Assembly: GCF_018449655.1 (NCBI RefSeq)
Contig: NZ_JAAVUX010000001.1
Location: 434,001-498,000, forward strand
Direction: 5' to 3'
Source of the DNA: Pseudomonas sp. dw_358
GTDB taxonomy: Bacteria > Pseudomonadota > Gammaproteobacteria > Pseudomonadales > Pseudomonadaceae
DNA: 64,000 nt
Numbering within the stretch: the stretch's first letter is position 1; each line of letters begins with the position of its first letter. Below the pieces are notes generated by a model that did not search any database, was not told the DNA's origin, and saw only the letters and a program-made list of their open reading frames with translations. Positions 48,916 through 58,519 of the stretch are shown here, in pieces. Made by a program: the position numbers and the translations under genes.

Positions 48916-50313
48916 ATGGGCCAATGGCTCGATAGCCTGACCCTCTGGTTGGGCAGCCACCCCGAATGGCTCGCCCTGGCAATCTTTCTGATTGCGTTCG
49001 TGGAATGCCTGGCCATCGCCGGGCTCATCGTGCCGGGCACTGTGGTGCTGTTCGCGGTGGCGGTGCTGGCCGGACGCGGAGCATTGCCACTGGGCGAAGT
49101 CCTGCTGCTGGGATACCTCGGCGGCTTGTTGGGGGATGCGGTTTCGTACTTCCTCGGACGACGCTTTCATCAGCGCATCCGCCAACTGCCATTGCTGCGC
49201 ACTCATCCGCAGTGGATAGGCACGGCCGAGGGCTATTTCCAGCGCTACGGCATCGCCAGCCTGCTGGTAGGACGCTTCATCGGCCCCCTGCGGCCGATGC
49301 TGCCGATGGTGGCCGGAATGTTCGACTTCCCCTTGCTGCGCTTTGTGCTGGTCAGCGTGGTAGCCGCCGCCGGCTGGTCAGTGGCTTATCTGCTGCCCGG
49401 TTGGGCCACCGGGGCCGCCACCCGCCTGCCCTTGCCACCGGGTTTCTGGCCACAGGCCGGCGTGGTGGCTGCCGGGGTGGCGATTCTGATCGGGTTGAGC
49501 ATTCACACCAGCTTGCAGGCCCGTGAGCGCGGCACTCGGCTGATTGCCGCCGCCAGCCTGGTGATGTTGGCCGCTGTGTTGGTCGGCTGGCCCTACCTGA
49601 GCCATTTCGATCAGGGCCTGATGACGCTGATCCAGGAACACCGCAGTACCGCGCTGGACCCGATCATGGTGCGCATCACCAAGGCGGGCGACTTCCGCAG
49701 CCAATTCGTCGCGGCACTGGCCGTGATCGCCGTGCTGCTGGTCACCCGTCACTGGCGCCATGCCGTCTTTGCACTGGGCACAACCCTGGGCACAGCGCTG
49801 GGCAATGCGGCGATCAAGGCGTCTTTCAGTCGCCACCGGCCGGATGTGCTGTCGACCCCGCTGAGCAGCTTCAGCATGCCAAGCGGCCACAGTTCGGCGT
49901 CCTTCGCGCTGTTCCTGACCCTGGCGGTACTGGCCGGACGCAACCAGCCCCCGCGCATGCGCGTGACCTGGCTGTTGCTGGCCAGCCTGCCGGCACTGTC
50001 GATCTGCGCCTCGCGGCTCTATCTTGGCGCCCACTGGCCGAGCGATGTGCTCGCTGGCGCCCTGCTGGCCTGCACTGCCTGCGCCATCAGCCTGACGCTG
50101 GCGCAGTGGAATCAGAAACTGCCGAGCCTGCCGACGCGCACCTGGTGGCTGATCGTGCCCGCGTGCGTCATCCTGCTGAGCTACTTTGCCTTCACCAACT
50201 TCAGTCATGAGTTCGAGCGTTACGCCTATCCGGGTGTACAGGTCCAGGATCAGGCCTGCGACACACCGGTGGGTCAGGAGCAAGCTCAGGCGAACAATTC
50301 GCCCTGCAGCTGA
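48916..50313 (+). CDS. DedA-PAP2 fusion membrane protein
   Basis: A 465-residue protein with two domains. Residues 1-160 are DedA-like (FVECLAIAGLIVPGTVVLFAVA and RFIGPLRPMLPMVAGMF), a family now linked to lipid flipping. Residues 210-425 are a PAP2 lipid phosphatase with all three motifs: KASFSRHRPD, MPSGHSSASF near 321 and SRLYLGAHWPSD near 366. About 11-12 membrane helices. A plausible role is recycling undecaprenyl diphosphate or dephosphorylating another lipid. The 3' end overlaps the convergent Lon-N gene by 28 bp. Confidence 0.9.
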   Translation: MGQWLDSLTLWLGSHPEWLALAIFLIAFVECLAIAGLIVPGTVVLFAVAVLAGRGALPLGEVLLLGYLGGLLGDAVSYFLGRRFHQRIRQLPLLRTHPQWIGTAEGYFQRYGIASLLVGRFIGPLRPMLPMVAGMFDFPLLRFVLVSVVAAAGWSVAYLLPGWATGAATRLPLPPGFWPQAGVVAAGVAILIGLSIHTSLQARERGTRLIAAASLVMLAAVLVGWPYLSHFDQGLMTLIQEHRSTALDPIMVRITKAGDFRSQFVAALAVIAVLLVTRHWRHAVFALGTTLGTALGNAAIKASFSRHRPDVLSTPLSSFSMPSGHSSASFALFLTLAVLAGRNQPPRMRVTWLLLASLPALSICASRLYLGAHWPSDVLAGALLACTACAISLTLAQWNQKLPSLPTRTWWLIVPACVILLSYFAFTNFSHEFERYAYPGVQVQDQACDTPVGQEQAQANNSPCS

Positions 50314-50876
50314 TCCAGCAGCAACTGAATGGCGGCCAACCGTGCATGGGGGTCGCCCAACTCCAGCAGCTCGAGCTTCTCCTCTTCGGTGAACGGCAGC
50401 AGATAGCCCAACTGATTGGCCAACGACTGGCGCCCCGAGGCGCCGGTCGCCATGTCCAGCGCCGCCACCATCGGGTGCTCTGCCAGCGCCACCAGCAGCG
50501 CCAGCAGATCCTCGTCTTCGTCTTCCAGAGGGGAGTCGTCGGCCTCCTCCAGCCATTCCACATCCGCCAGAATCAGCTGATCGCGCTGCGTTTCGGTGCT
50601 CAGCACGCGAAACCGCCGCCCCCCTTGCACTCGGATGCCCAGCAGGCCGTTATCCTGCTGCTGGAAGTCGGTAATCCGGGCCTCGCAGCCGACCTGGGCA
50701 TAATCACTGGGCGCGGCGCCGACTTCATCGCCCCGCAGGATGCACACCACGCCGAAGCCGGCGCCCTGCTTCATGCAGCGTCCGATCATGTCGAGGTAGC
50801 GGGCCTCGAAAATCTGCAGGTCCAGGGTACAGCCCGGGAACAGCACGGTATTGAGTGGAAACAACGGCACCGTCAT
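50286..50876 (-). CDS. Lon N-terminal (LON substrate-binding) domain protein
   Basis: A 196-residue stand-alone LON-substrate-binding domain: MTVPLFPLNTVLFPGCTLDLQ, then IFEARYLDMIGRCM and GFGVVCILRGDE, without the ATPase or protease parts of Lon. Function of these stand-alone proteins is not established; substrate or peptide binding is assumed from the fold. A minus-strand TATAAT box at 51004-51009 would give a leader of about 120 nt. Divergent from the MaoC-type gene. Confidence 0.9.
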   Translation of the reverse strand: MTVPLFPLNTVLFPGCTLDLQIFEARYLDMIGRCMKQGAGFGVVCILRGDEVGAAPSDYAQVGCEARITDFQQQDNGLLGIRVQGGRRFRVLSTETQRDQLILADVEWLEEADDSPLEDEDEDLLALLVALAEHPMVAALDMATGASGRQSLANQLGYLLPFTEEEKLELLELGDPHARLAAIQLLLDQLQGELFA

Positions 50877-51142
50877 AAACTTTCCTTAAACGAACAGACC
50901 CACGGCCAACGCCAGCGATTTCGGCTCCCTCTACCAGCGTAGTCAAGCCAGGCCAGAACAACTGTCGGATACATCGCAGGTTCGATAAAGCGCAATGGCA
51001 GCCATTATAGACAGGCTGCAAACCGTCTATGACGCACTATTCGGCAATGTTACAAACCTTGACCCTGCGTCCTCCAGCCGCCTACGCTCGGGCTCGGCTA
51101 CATCCCCTGGCCGCACCTTCGGCCGAAAAAAGGAGCCTGGCG

Positions 51143-51598
51143 ATGCCACATGTCCCCCTGCATGAGTTGCAAGATTACGTCGGCAAACGCCTGGGCGTGT
51201 CCGAGTGGCTGACCATCGATCAGACCCGTATCAATCTGTTCGCCCAGGCCACCGGCGACTTCCAGTTCATCCATGTCGACCCGCAAAAGGCTGCCCAGAC
51301 GCGGTTTGGCAGCACCATCGCCCATGGATTTCTGTCGCTGTCCTTGATCCCGGTGCTGATGGAGGACCTGCTGGTCCTGCCGGAGGGCCTGAAGATGGTG
51401 GTCAACTATGGCCTGGACAGCGTGCGTTTCATCCAGCCGGTCAAGGTCGACTCCAGGGTGCGGCTCAGCGTGCAGCTGGACGCGGTGCACGAAAAGAAAC
51501 CCGGCCAATGGTTGCTCAAGGCCATTGTCGCGATGGAAATCGAGGGCGAGATCAAGCCTGCGTTCATCGCCGAACCGCTATCGCTTTGTTTCATCTAG
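51143..51598 (+). CDS. MaoC family (R)-specific enoyl-CoA hydratase-like protein
   Basis: A 151-residue hot-dog-fold protein. The hydratase motif with its Asp and His is seen in AQATGDFQFIHVDPQKA, followed by FGSTIAHGFLSLSLIP. Members hydrate trans-2-enoyl-CoA to the (R)-3-hydroxy form. The start at 51143 is fixed by AAAAAGGAGCCTGGCG before ATG; a longer open frame from 51029 is not used. It stands alone between a divergent Lon-N gene and the MORN-C13 gene. Confidence 0.9.
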   Translation: MPHVPLHELQDYVGKRLGVSEWLTIDQTRINLFAQATGDFQFIHVDPQKAAQTRFGSTIAHGFLSLSLIPVLMEDLLVLPEGLKMVVNYGLDSVRFIQPVKVDSRVRLSVQLDAVHEKKPGQWLLKAIVAMEIEGEIKPAFIAEPLSLCFI

Positions 51599-51672
51599 TG
51601 AAACACGGCTAATGACTGTTTCAGGGACGACATGTGCGGCATACTCAGGCGCATACCTGCCCGGACCCCGTC

Positions 51673-53394
51673 ATGCGCCCACTCGCTCCACTTGCCCCCA
51701 TTGCCCTTTCCCTGCTGCTGGTCGCCTGCGGCGAAGGCGAGCCGCTGTCGCCGCCTGACGCGCGCCTCCCGGATGGCGGTCGTTACCGTGGCGAAGTCGT
51801 CAATGGCGTGTTGCAAGGCCAGGGCCGCATCGATTATCCCAATGGCAGCGGCTACATCGGCCAGTTTGCCGATGGGCAGTGGGACGGCGAAGGGGAATGG
51901 CACGGGCGCAACGGGGAAACCTACAAAGGCGGCTTCAACCACGGGCTGTTCGAGGGCCGGGGCACCCTCGTCGCCCACGGCGCCACCTACACCGGCGGCT
52001 TTCTGCAGGGACGTCGCGACGGCGAGGGTACGCTCAAGGAACCGGGCGTCAGTTATCGCGGCGGCTTCAAGGAAGACCAGTACTCCGGCCCCGGCCACCT
52101 CGAACTGGCCGACGGCAGCCAGTACCAGGGCCAGTTCGCCCACGGCAAGCCCAATGGCGAGGGTTCGCGCAGCGACGCTGCCGGCAACCAGTTCACCGGC
52201 AATTTCGTTGACGGCATGCTCGAAGGCCACGGCAACTACAACAGTGCCGACGGCGACCAGTACATCGGCAGTTTTCGCCACAGCCAGCTGAACGGCCGTG
52301 GCCGCTATGAGAACTCCGACGGCGACGTGTGGATCGGCGAGTTCAAGGACGGCGCACTGACCGGCAAAGGCGAACTGCTGGGCGCCGACGGCAGCCATTA
52401 CACGGGCGACTTCGAGGACTGGAAGTTCTCCGGCATCGGCACCCTGAACCTGACCGACGGCAGCGCCTACAGCGGGTCGTTCGACAATGACACCTACGAC
52501 GGCCCCGGACGCCTGACGCTCAAGGACGGGAGCGTTCAAAGCGGCTTCTGGGCCAACGGACAGCGCGTGCGTGACGACAAGGGTCAGCTGCTGCCCGACC
52601 CATTGGACCTTGGCCTGCTCAATCAAGGTCGCCTGCTGGACGATGCGTTGGCCGCTGTGCCGCGTTCCACCAACGGGATCAACCTCTACAGCCTGGCATT
52701 GGGCGGTGACGGCCAGCAAAGCGTGTTCATGCGTGAAGCCGACTACGTCAGCCATATGCTCGCCAGCCGCTTCGGCGCCTTCGGCCAGATTACCCTGGTG
52801 AATCACCGCGACCACCTGGCCGATCGTCCCATGGCCAGCCGCGAGACACTGAGCCGCGCCATTCGCACCCTGGCCGAACGCAGTCGACCCGAGGACCTGG
52901 TGTTCATCTACTTGAGCAGCCACGGCACCCACGAGCACGAACTGGTGCTCGACCAGCCGCGCCTGCAACTGGCAGACCTGCCCGCCGACCAGCTCGAGAC
53001 GCTGCTGGCGCCACTGAAAAACCGTGACAAGATCATTGTGATATCAGCGTGCTACTCCGGAGGCTTCATCCCGGCGCTTAAAGATGAGCATACATTGATC
53101 ATGACCGCGTCTCGGGCCGACCGAGTGTCCTTCGGTTGTTCCGAAGAGGCCGACTTCACCTACTTTGGCGACGCGTTGTTCGCCCAGGCGCTGAACGAAA
53201 CCGATGATTTGCAGCAGGCATTCGAACTTGCCCGAAAGCACGTTGCCGAACGAGAAATCGCCGACAGCTACGAAGCCTCGGAACCGCAGATATGGGCGCC
53301 CAAGGCGGTTTTGGCCCATTGGCAACGATTGCGCCAGCAGCAGGCCCGCAACGCGTTGCAAGACGCAACGCAGACCAGCATCCAGACCCGCTGA
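51673..53394 (+). CDS. Lipoprotein fusing MORN repeats to a C13/caspase-fold peptidase
   Basis: A 573-residue lipoprotein. The signal peptide ends in the lipobox LLVAC with the lipidated Cys at residue 19. Residues about 35-300 form eleven to twelve MORN-type repeats with a 23-residue period (pattern YxGxFxxGxxxGxGxxxxxDG). A linker leads to a C13 (legumain-like, caspase-fold) peptidase domain with the catalytic His at about 417 (YLSSHGTHEHE) and Cys at about 460 (VISACYSGGFIP). The C-terminus is helical and Gln-rich. The dyad is intact, so it is probably an active periplasmic or outer-membrane-facing protease. Substrate and role are unknown. It lies alone; a gene for a short-chain dehydrogenase-like protein follows after 36 bp. 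Confidence 0.88.
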   Translation: MRPLAPLAPIALSLLLVACGEGEPLSPPDARLPDGGRYRGEVVNGVLQGQGRIDYPNGSGYIGQFADGQWDGEGEWHGRNGETYKGGFNHGLFEGRGTLVAHGATYTGGFLQGRRDGEGTLKEPGVSYRGGFKEDQYSGPGHLELADGSQYQGQFAHGKPNGEGSRSDAAGNQFTGNFVDGMLEGHGNYNSADGDQYIGSFRHSQLNGRGRYENSDGDVWIGEFKDGALTGKGELLGADGSHYTGDFEDWKFSGIGTLNLTDGSAYSGSFDNDTYDGPGRLTLKDGSVQSGFWANGQRVRDDKGQLLPDPLDLGLLNQGRLLDDALAAVPRSTNGINLYSLALGGDGQQSVFMREADYVSHMLASRFGAFGQITLVNHRDHLADRPMASRETLSRAIRTLAERSRPEDLVFIYLSSHGTHEHELVLDQPRLQLADLPADQLETLLAPLKNRDKIIVISACYSGGFIPALKDEHTLIMTASRADRVSFGCSEEADFTYFGDALFAQALNETDDLQQAFELARKHVAEREIADSYEASEPQIWAPKAVLAHWQRLRQQQARNALQDATQTSIQTR

Positions 53395-53430
53395 AACGAG
53401 TCGCCGTCTTCCGTTTCGAAGGAGAGAAAC

Positions 53431-54072
53431 ATGTACCTGACCCCCCAGCACATCCTCTTGGCAGGAGCCACGGGACTGACCGGCGAGCATCTGCTGGACC
53501 GCCTGCTGAACGAACCGACCATCAGCCGCGTACTGGCGCCTTCGCGGCGACCGCTGGCCGAGCATCCGCACCTGGAAAACCCGGTGGGCAGCCTGACCGA
53601 GTTGCTGCCCGGGCTTGAAGGGCAAGTAGACATTGCCTACTGCTGCCTGGGCACCACGATCAAGGTCGCGGGTTCCGAAGAGGCCTTCCGCCAGGTCGAT
53701 CACGATCTGATCGTAGCCTACGCCCAACGCGCGCGCGACATGGGCGCTCGGCATCTGCTGGTGATCAGCGCGATTGATGCCGACCCCAACTCATCGATCT
53801 TCTATAACCGCGTCAAAGGCGAGACCGAACAGGCGCTACGTGCGCAGAACTGGCCCCAATTGACCATCGCCCGGCCCTCCCTGCTGATCGGCGAACGTGT
53901 CGAACCACGCCTGGTGGAGCGCATCGCGGCGCCGCTGTCCAAACTGATTCCCGGCAAGTATCACGGCATCGAGGCGCCTCAGCTGGCGCGCGCGCTGTGG
54001 CGATTGGCGCTGGAGGAACAGGATGGGGTGCGGGTGGTGGAGTCCGACGAGTTGCGCCGGCTGGGTAAATAA
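53431..54072 (+). CDS. NAD(P)-binding oxidoreductase, HTATIP2/YbjT-like atypical SDR
   Basis: A 213-residue Rossmann-fold protein with [18 protein letters not shown] at the N-terminus, the [20 protein letters not shown] segment, and the catalytic-type Tyr and Lys in [14 protein letters not shown]. Such proteins are atypical short-chain dehydrogenases without a known substrate. A good ribosome site (AAGGAGAGAAAC before ATG) fixes the start. It follows the MORN-C13 gene by 36 bp and could share its transcript; a functional link is not shown. Confidence 0.87.
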   Translation: MYLTPQHILLAGATGLTGEHLLDRLLNEPTISRVLAPSRRPLAEHPHLENPVGSLTELLPGLEGQVDIAYCCLGTTIKVAGSEEAFRQVDHDLIVAYAQRARDMGARHLLVISAIDADPNSSIFYNRVKGETEQALRAQNWPQLTIARPSLLIGERVEPRLVERIAAPLSKLIPGKYHGIEAPQLARALWRLALEEQDGVRVVESDELRRLGK

Positions 54073-54081
54073 CTTCCGCCC

Positions 54082-54375
54082 CTACAGGCCTCCATGAGCC
54101 TGCAGCCCGACCCCAAGCACCGTCAACAACGACAGCGGCAACAACAGGGTATCGAGCAGAAAGCTGGCGGGCAGATCCACCCCCGGCCAGGCAGGCGCCT
54201 CGGTACCAAAGCGGTCCATCGGACAGCAGCCGCCGTCTATCGCGTACTGATCCAGCCGGGTGCCAGCATACACCACCGGCGCTCCTGGCTTGGCCGCATC
54301 CAAAGTGCGCACGGTGGCGCACCCGCCTAGTTGCAGCGCGGCCAATGCCAGCACCAGCGTCTTAATCCTCTGCAC
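54082..54375 (-). CDS. YceK/YidQ family lipoprotein
   Basis: A 97-residue lipoprotein with lipobox LQLGGCAT. The mature part has [20 protein letters not shown] and a C-terminal hydrophobic segment [19 protein letters not shown], the usual YceK pattern. Function unknown. It overlaps the end of ubiX by 14 bp on the same strand. Confidence 0.9.
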   Translation of the reverse strand: MQRIKTLVLALAALQLGGCATVRTLDAAKPGAPVVYAGTRLDQYAIDGGCCPMDRFGTEAPAWPGVDLPASFLLDTLLLPLSLLTVLGVGLQAHGGL

Positions 54376-54991
54376 CCAAGTGATGCTCGCCCCAGCGAGG
54401 CAGCATGTCCTGAGGGATATCCAGCAGGTTCAACACCCGGGCCACGACAAAATCGATCAAATCGTCGATGGTCTGCGGCTGATGATAGAAACCCGGTGCC
54501 GCCGGCAGAATCACCGCCCCCAGCTGCGACAGCTTGAGCATGTTCTCCAGGTGAATGGTCGACAGTGGCGCTTCCCGCGGGACCAGAATCAGTTGGCGGC
54601 GCTCTTTGAGGGTTACGTCGGCCGCGCGCTCGATCAGATTGTTGCAGGCACCGGCGGCAATTGCCGACAGCGTTCCCGTGGAACAGGGCACCACCACCAT
54701 GGCCGCTGGCGCACCAGAGCCCGAGGCGACGGGAGACATCCAGTCTTCCTTGCCATATACGCGGATCTGCCCAGACTGGGCACCTGTGTACTCGGTCAGA
54801 AACGCCTGCATTGCCTGGGGTTTGGCGGGCAGCGAGACATCCGTTTCCGTGGCCATGACCAACTGCGCAGCCTTGGAAATCAGAAAATGCACCTCGCGGT
54901 CTTCCCTTACCAGACAGTCGAGCAGGCGCAAGCCATATTGCGCGCCCGAGGCACCGGTCATCGCCAGGGTAATGCGTTCCGGGCCGCTCAT
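54362..54991 (-). CDS. ubiX: Flavin prenyltransferase UbiX
   Basis: A 209-residue enzyme that makes prenylated FMN for the UbiD decarboxylase of ubiquinone synthesis. Visible are [48 protein letters not shown] in two parts, and [19 protein letters not shown]. The start shares ATGA with the mpl stop, so it is coupled to mpl. The YceK-type lipoprotein gene overlaps its 3' end. Confidence 0.96.
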   Translation of the reverse strand: MSGPERITLAMTGASGAQYGLRLLDCLVREDREVHFLISKAAQLVMATETDVSLPAKPQAMQAFLTEYTGAQSGQIRVYGKEDWMSPVASGSGAPAAMVVVPCSTGTLSAIAAGACNNLIERAADVTLKERRQLILVPREAPLSTIHLENMLKLSQLGAVILPAAPGFYHQPQTIDDLIDFVVARVLNLLDIPQDMLPRWGEHHLGAED

Positions 54992-56337
54992 TTCAGTGCC
55001 TCCGCCAGTTTCAAGTGCAAGCCGCCGAAGCCGCCATTACTCATGATGATCACCTGCGTACCCGCCACGGCCTGGGTTTTGACCTGGGCGATGATTGCTT
55101 CAAGCGAGTCGGCCACGGTCGAGGGAATGCTGCATTGCGCCGCCGTACCGGCCAGATCCCAGCCCAGCCCGGGCGGTGCGTACCAGATCACTTGATCGGC
55201 ATCGCGCACGCTGTCCGGCAGACCGTCACGGTGCGCGCCCAGCTTCATGGAGTTGGAGCGTGGTTCGATCACCGCAATGATCGGTGCATCGCCCACCCGC
55301 TGGCGCAAGCCATCAAGGGTGGTGGCAATGGCTGTCGGGTGGTGAGCAAAGTCATCATAAATGGTCACGCCATTGACCACGGCCACCGTTTCCATGCGCC
55401 GCTTGACGCTCTTGAACGCGCTCAAGGCCTCGACGCCCATGGCACCGACCACGCCAACATGCCGGGCCGCCGCCAGGGTGGCCAGGGCGTTGGCCACATT
55501 GTGCTGGCCGGTCAGCCCCCATTGCACGGTGCCCTGCACCACGCCGTCAAAGCTGACCTCGAAGCGCGAGCCATCCGGGCTCAGCAACCGCGCCTGCCAT
55601 TGGCCGCCGACACCGGTGGTCTGCACCGGGGTCCAGCAGCCCATCTCGATTACCCGTTCAAGGGCCGGCTCGGTGGTCGGATGAATGATCAGCCCTTCAC
55701 CGGGAATGGTTCGTACTAGATGATGGAACTGCCGCTCGATGGCCGCCAGATCAGGGAAGATGTCTGCGTGATCGTACTCGAGATTGTTCAGGATAGCCGT
55801 TCGGGGGCGGTAGTGAACCAGCTTGGAACGTTTGTCGAAGAAAGCGCTGTCGTATTCGTCGGCTTCCACTACAAAGAAGGGCGTATCGCCGAGACGAGCC
55901 GACACCGAGAAATCATGCGGCACTCCGCCGATCAGGAAGCCGGGGCTCATGCCCGCGTGCTCCAGTACCCAGGCCAGCATGCTGCTGGTGGTGGTCTTGC
56001 CGTGAGTACCGGCCACCGCCAGCACCCAGCGCCCTTGCAGAACATGGTCGGCCAGCCACTGCGGCCCGGAGACGTAGGGCAGGCCCTTGTTCAATACGTA
56101 TTCCACTGCCGGATTGCCCCGCGACAGCGCATTGCCGATCACCACCAGGTCGGGCGCCGGGTCCAACTGAGCGGCATCGTAGCCCTGGATCAGCTCGATG
56201 CCCTGAGCTTCGAGCTGTGTGCTCATCGGTGGGTAGACATTGGCATCGGAACCGGTCACATGGTGCCCGAGCTCCTTGGCCAGGACCGCCAGCGAACCCA
56301 TGAAGGTGCCACAGATACCGAGAATATGAATGTGCAT
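54988..56337 (-). CDS. mpl: UDP-N-acetylmuramate:L-Ala-gamma-D-Glu-meso-Dap ligase
   Basis: A 449-residue Mur-ligase-family enzyme that reattaches recycled tripeptide to UDP-MurNAc. [20 protein letters not shown] at the N-terminus, the Walker motif [17 protein letters not shown] and [18 protein letters not shown] are diagnostic of Mpl rather than MurC. The start at 56337 is used; the six extra residues upstream are not conserved. First gene of mpl-ubiX-lipoprotein. Together with ldcA it points to active murein recycling. Confidence 0.96.
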   Translation of the reverse strand: MHIHILGICGTFMGSLAVLAKELGHHVTGSDANVYPPMSTQLEAQGIELIQGYDAAQLDPAPDLVVIGNALSRGNPAVEYVLNKGLPYVSGPQWLADHVLQGRWVLAVAGTHGKTTTSSMLAWVLEHAGMSPGFLIGGVPHDFSVSARLGDTPFFVVEADEYDSAFFDKRSKLVHYRPRTAILNNLEYDHADIFPDLAAIERQFHHLVRTIPGEGLIIHPTTEPALERVIEMGCWTPVQTTGVGGQWQARLLSPDGSRFEVSFDGVVQGTVQWGLTGQHNVANALATLAAARHVGVVGAMGVEALSAFKSVKRRMETVAVVNGVTIYDDFAHHPTAIATTLDGLRQRVGDAPIIAVIEPRSNSMKLGAHRDGLPDSVRDADQVIWYAPPGLGWDLAGTAAQCSIPSTVADSLEAIIAQVKTQAVAGTQVIIMSNGGFGGLHLKLAEALK

Positions 56338-56405
56338 GATTGACCTCGTAAACATCGCCGCAGGTTAGCGCAGGGTGAGGAAAATCTCACGCGATGAATC
56401 CGAGC

Positions 56406-58304
56406 CTAATGGGCAGCACTTTTTTCGATGCCATGCCGACGCAGCTTTCTGTACAGCGTATTACGGCTGACCCCCAGTACCTGCGCCACTCGGGTCATGT
56501 GCCAATGCTGCTGCTCCAGGACCTCCAGCAGCGCCGTCCGCTCGGCCTGCTCCAGCGGGGCCTGGATCGCCTCTACCGGCAATGCCGGGTGACGCACCAC
56601 GGCCGGCAGATCGGCGACGCCGATCACCCCGACTTCGCTGAGCGCGACCAGGGTCCGCAACACGGTGCGCATCTGACGGACGTTGCCCGGCCAGCCGAAC
56701 TCCAGCAGCTTTTGCCGGGCCGCAGACTCCAGCCGCACCGGTATCCCGCGTGTTTCTTCGGCCAACAGGAAGTCCAGCAACTGCCCTTTGTCGCTGCGCT
56801 CGCGCAATGGCGGCAGCACGATTTCCAGACCATTGAGCCGGTAGTAGAGGTCCTCGCGAAAGCGCCCGTCCGCCACACGCTCCAATAAATCGCGGTGGCT
56901 GGCGCTGATGATACGCACATCAAGAGACTGGGCCTCGCCACCCAGTGGCACCACCTGGCGCTCTTCCAATACCCGCAGCAAACGGGTTTGCAGCGCCAGC
57001 GGCATGTCGCCAATCTCATCAAGCATCAAGGTACCGCCATTGGCCTGCTGCAGTTTCCCGCGCATGCCCTCCTTGCGCGCCCCGGTAAAGCTGCCGCCGA
57101 GGTACCCGAAAAGCTCGCTTTCAATCAGGCTTTCCGGGATGGCAGCGCAGTTGAGTGCAACAAAGGGCTGACCGGCGCGCTGACTGCCCTGATGTACCGC
57201 CTTGGCGAAAGCCTCCTTGCCGCAGCCGGTCTCACCCTTGAGCAGTAACGGCACATCGCGCTCGAACACCCGCAGGGCGCGCCCAAAATCGCTGCGCAGG
57301 GCGGTATCGTCCAGGCAGATATTCGGCTGAACAGTCCGGCTCGGCGCGATAACGGATTGCGCCGCTGGCGCCTTGTGCCCCTTGACCCGTGCGTAGACCA
57401 GACGTCCATCGTGGCAATGCAAAGGCCAGCGCGTGGCAGGGTCCTCACTGGCGCTGGCCAGTAACCGGTCCAGCGTGCAATCGAACAATTGATCGATGGT
57501 CTGCCCCGCGAGGCTCTCCCGAGAGTGGCCCAGCAGGTTCAATGCACTCTGATTGACCGCTTCGATCCGGCCATCGGCGTTGAATGCCAGCAGACCCTCA
57601 CTGAATAAGCCGACCGAGTCGATGGGCAGATGGAACTGCAATAGCCAGTGGTGCGCCTGAGCATTGATAAAGTAGTGGCTTTCAATAGTTTTCGCCGCCA
57701 GATTGACCAGCGTCTGCGTATGGAACTGGCTCTGCCGCGAAACCTCCGGCCGCGCCGACGACACGTCCAGCACCGCCAGCAGCTCGCCGTAGGGGTCGAA
57801 CACCGGGCTGGACGAACAGGTAAGGTTGGTGTGGCGGCCGCGAAAATGCTCGTCGCGGTGAATGGTCAGGGATTGGCGCTCCACCAGGCAGGTGCCGATG
57901 CCGTTGGTGCCTTCGCACGCCTCGCTCCAGTCGGCCCCGAGCCACAAACCTGCGTGCTCGAACACCCGGCGTTCGGTGGGCGCGGTCACGCAGTTGAGAA
58001 TCACGCCACGGGCATCGGTCAGCAATACCGCATGGCCGCTGCCGCTCAGTTGCTGATGAAGGTGGCTCATTTCACTGCCGACCACCTGCAAGACCTGGCG
58101 CAACTGGTCGCGACGTTCGAGGATGCGCGCATGTTCCAGCACCGTCGGCGCGATCGCCAGGCCGGGATCGAGGTGGTAATCCTGCACACAGCGACGCCAG
58201 GAACGGGCAATGGACGGGTCGCTACCCGGCCCGATGGTCTGGGGCACACCCTGGCTGACTGTCAGTACGCGCTGGGCATGGCGGCTCAAATGGCTGCTCT
58301 GCAT
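56406..58304 (-). CDS. eatR: Sigma-54-dependent transcriptional activator (AcoR/EatR type)
   Basis: A 632-residue enhancer-binding protein. The N-terminal third is a GAF-type sensor (TNGIGTCLVERQSLTIHRDEH in two blocks), followed by a PAS-like part (FNADGRIEAVNQSALNLLG), the AAA+ core with Walker A GETGCGKEAF, the sigma-54 contact loop GSFTGA (a variant of GAFTGA), Walker B GGTLMLDEIGDM, and a Fis-type helix-turn-helix (VAQVLGVSRNTLYRKLRRHG). It is divergent from the aldehyde dehydrogenase gene. In P. aeruginosa the homologue at this place, EatR (PA4021), controls ethanolamine use with RpoN; the symbol here rests on position and architecture. Start at 58304 follows a GGGAGAACAAT site. Confidence 0.85.
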   Translation of the reverse strand: MQSSHLSRHAQRVLTVSQGVPQTIGPGSDPSIARSWRRCVQDYHLDPGLAIAPTVLEHARILERRDQLRQVLQVVGSEMSHLHQQLSGSGHAVLLTDARGVILNCVTAPTERRVFEHAGLWLGADWSEACEGTNGIGTCLVERQSLTIHRDEHFRGRHTNLTCSSSPVFDPYGELLAVLDVSSARPEVSRQSQFHTQTLVNLAAKTIESHYFINAQAHHWLLQFHLPIDSVGLFSEGLLAFNADGRIEAVNQSALNLLGHSRESLAGQTIDQLFDCTLDRLLASASEDPATRWPLHCHDGRLVYARVKGHKAPAAQSVIAPSRTVQPNICLDDTALRSDFGRALRVFERDVPLLLKGETGCGKEAFAKAVHQGSQRAGQPFVALNCAAIPESLIESELFGYLGGSFTGARKEGMRGKLQQANGGTLMLDEIGDMPLALQTRLLRVLEERQVVPLGGEAQSLDVRIISASHRDLLERVADGRFREDLYYRLNGLEIVLPPLRERSDKGQLLDFLLAEETRGIPVRLESAARQKLLEFGWPGNVRQMRTVLRTLVALSEVGVIGVADLPAVVRHPALPVEAIQAPLEQAERTALLEVLEQQHWHMTRVAQVLGVSRNTLYRKLRRHGIEKSAAH

Positions 58305-58422
58305 TTTATTGTTCTCCCTCGAGCGAATAATCAGCATCCTCCTCACCGACCGTCGGCGCAACCCGACCTCAGTCGCAGAGGGGCATCGGTGTCCAATGCA
58401 GGTACAGACTGTCCTCCCAGAC

Positions 58423-58440
58423 TGTGTCATTTGTGGCACA
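58423..58440. promoter_or_regulatory. Candidate activator-binding palindrome
   Basis: TGTGTCATTTGTGGCACA has the dyad TGTGnCA-N4-TGnCACA and lies about 64 bp upstream of the -24/-12 promoter at 58504-58519, a typical place for an enhancer-binding protein. It is between the activator gene and the aldehyde dehydrogenase gene. Binding is inferred. Confidence 0.5.
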
Positions 58441-58503
58441 TCTCGAAGGCTCAGGCGGCAGGCATCAGCACCAAAACCGTGTATCTGCGCCGCCTCAAGG
58501 CAG

Positions 58504-58519
58504 TGGCCCGGCCTTTGCT
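58504..58519 (+). promoter_or_regulatory. Sigma-54 (-24/-12) promoter of the aldehyde dehydrogenase gene
   Basis: TGGCCCG-N4-TTGCT matches the consensus TGGCACG-N4-TTGCW with one mismatch, and the invariant GG (58505-58506) and GC (58517-58518) are exactly 10 bp apart. It lies 90 bp upstream of the start codon and is oriented toward it. The divergent gene encodes a sigma-54 activator. Confidence 0.8.
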
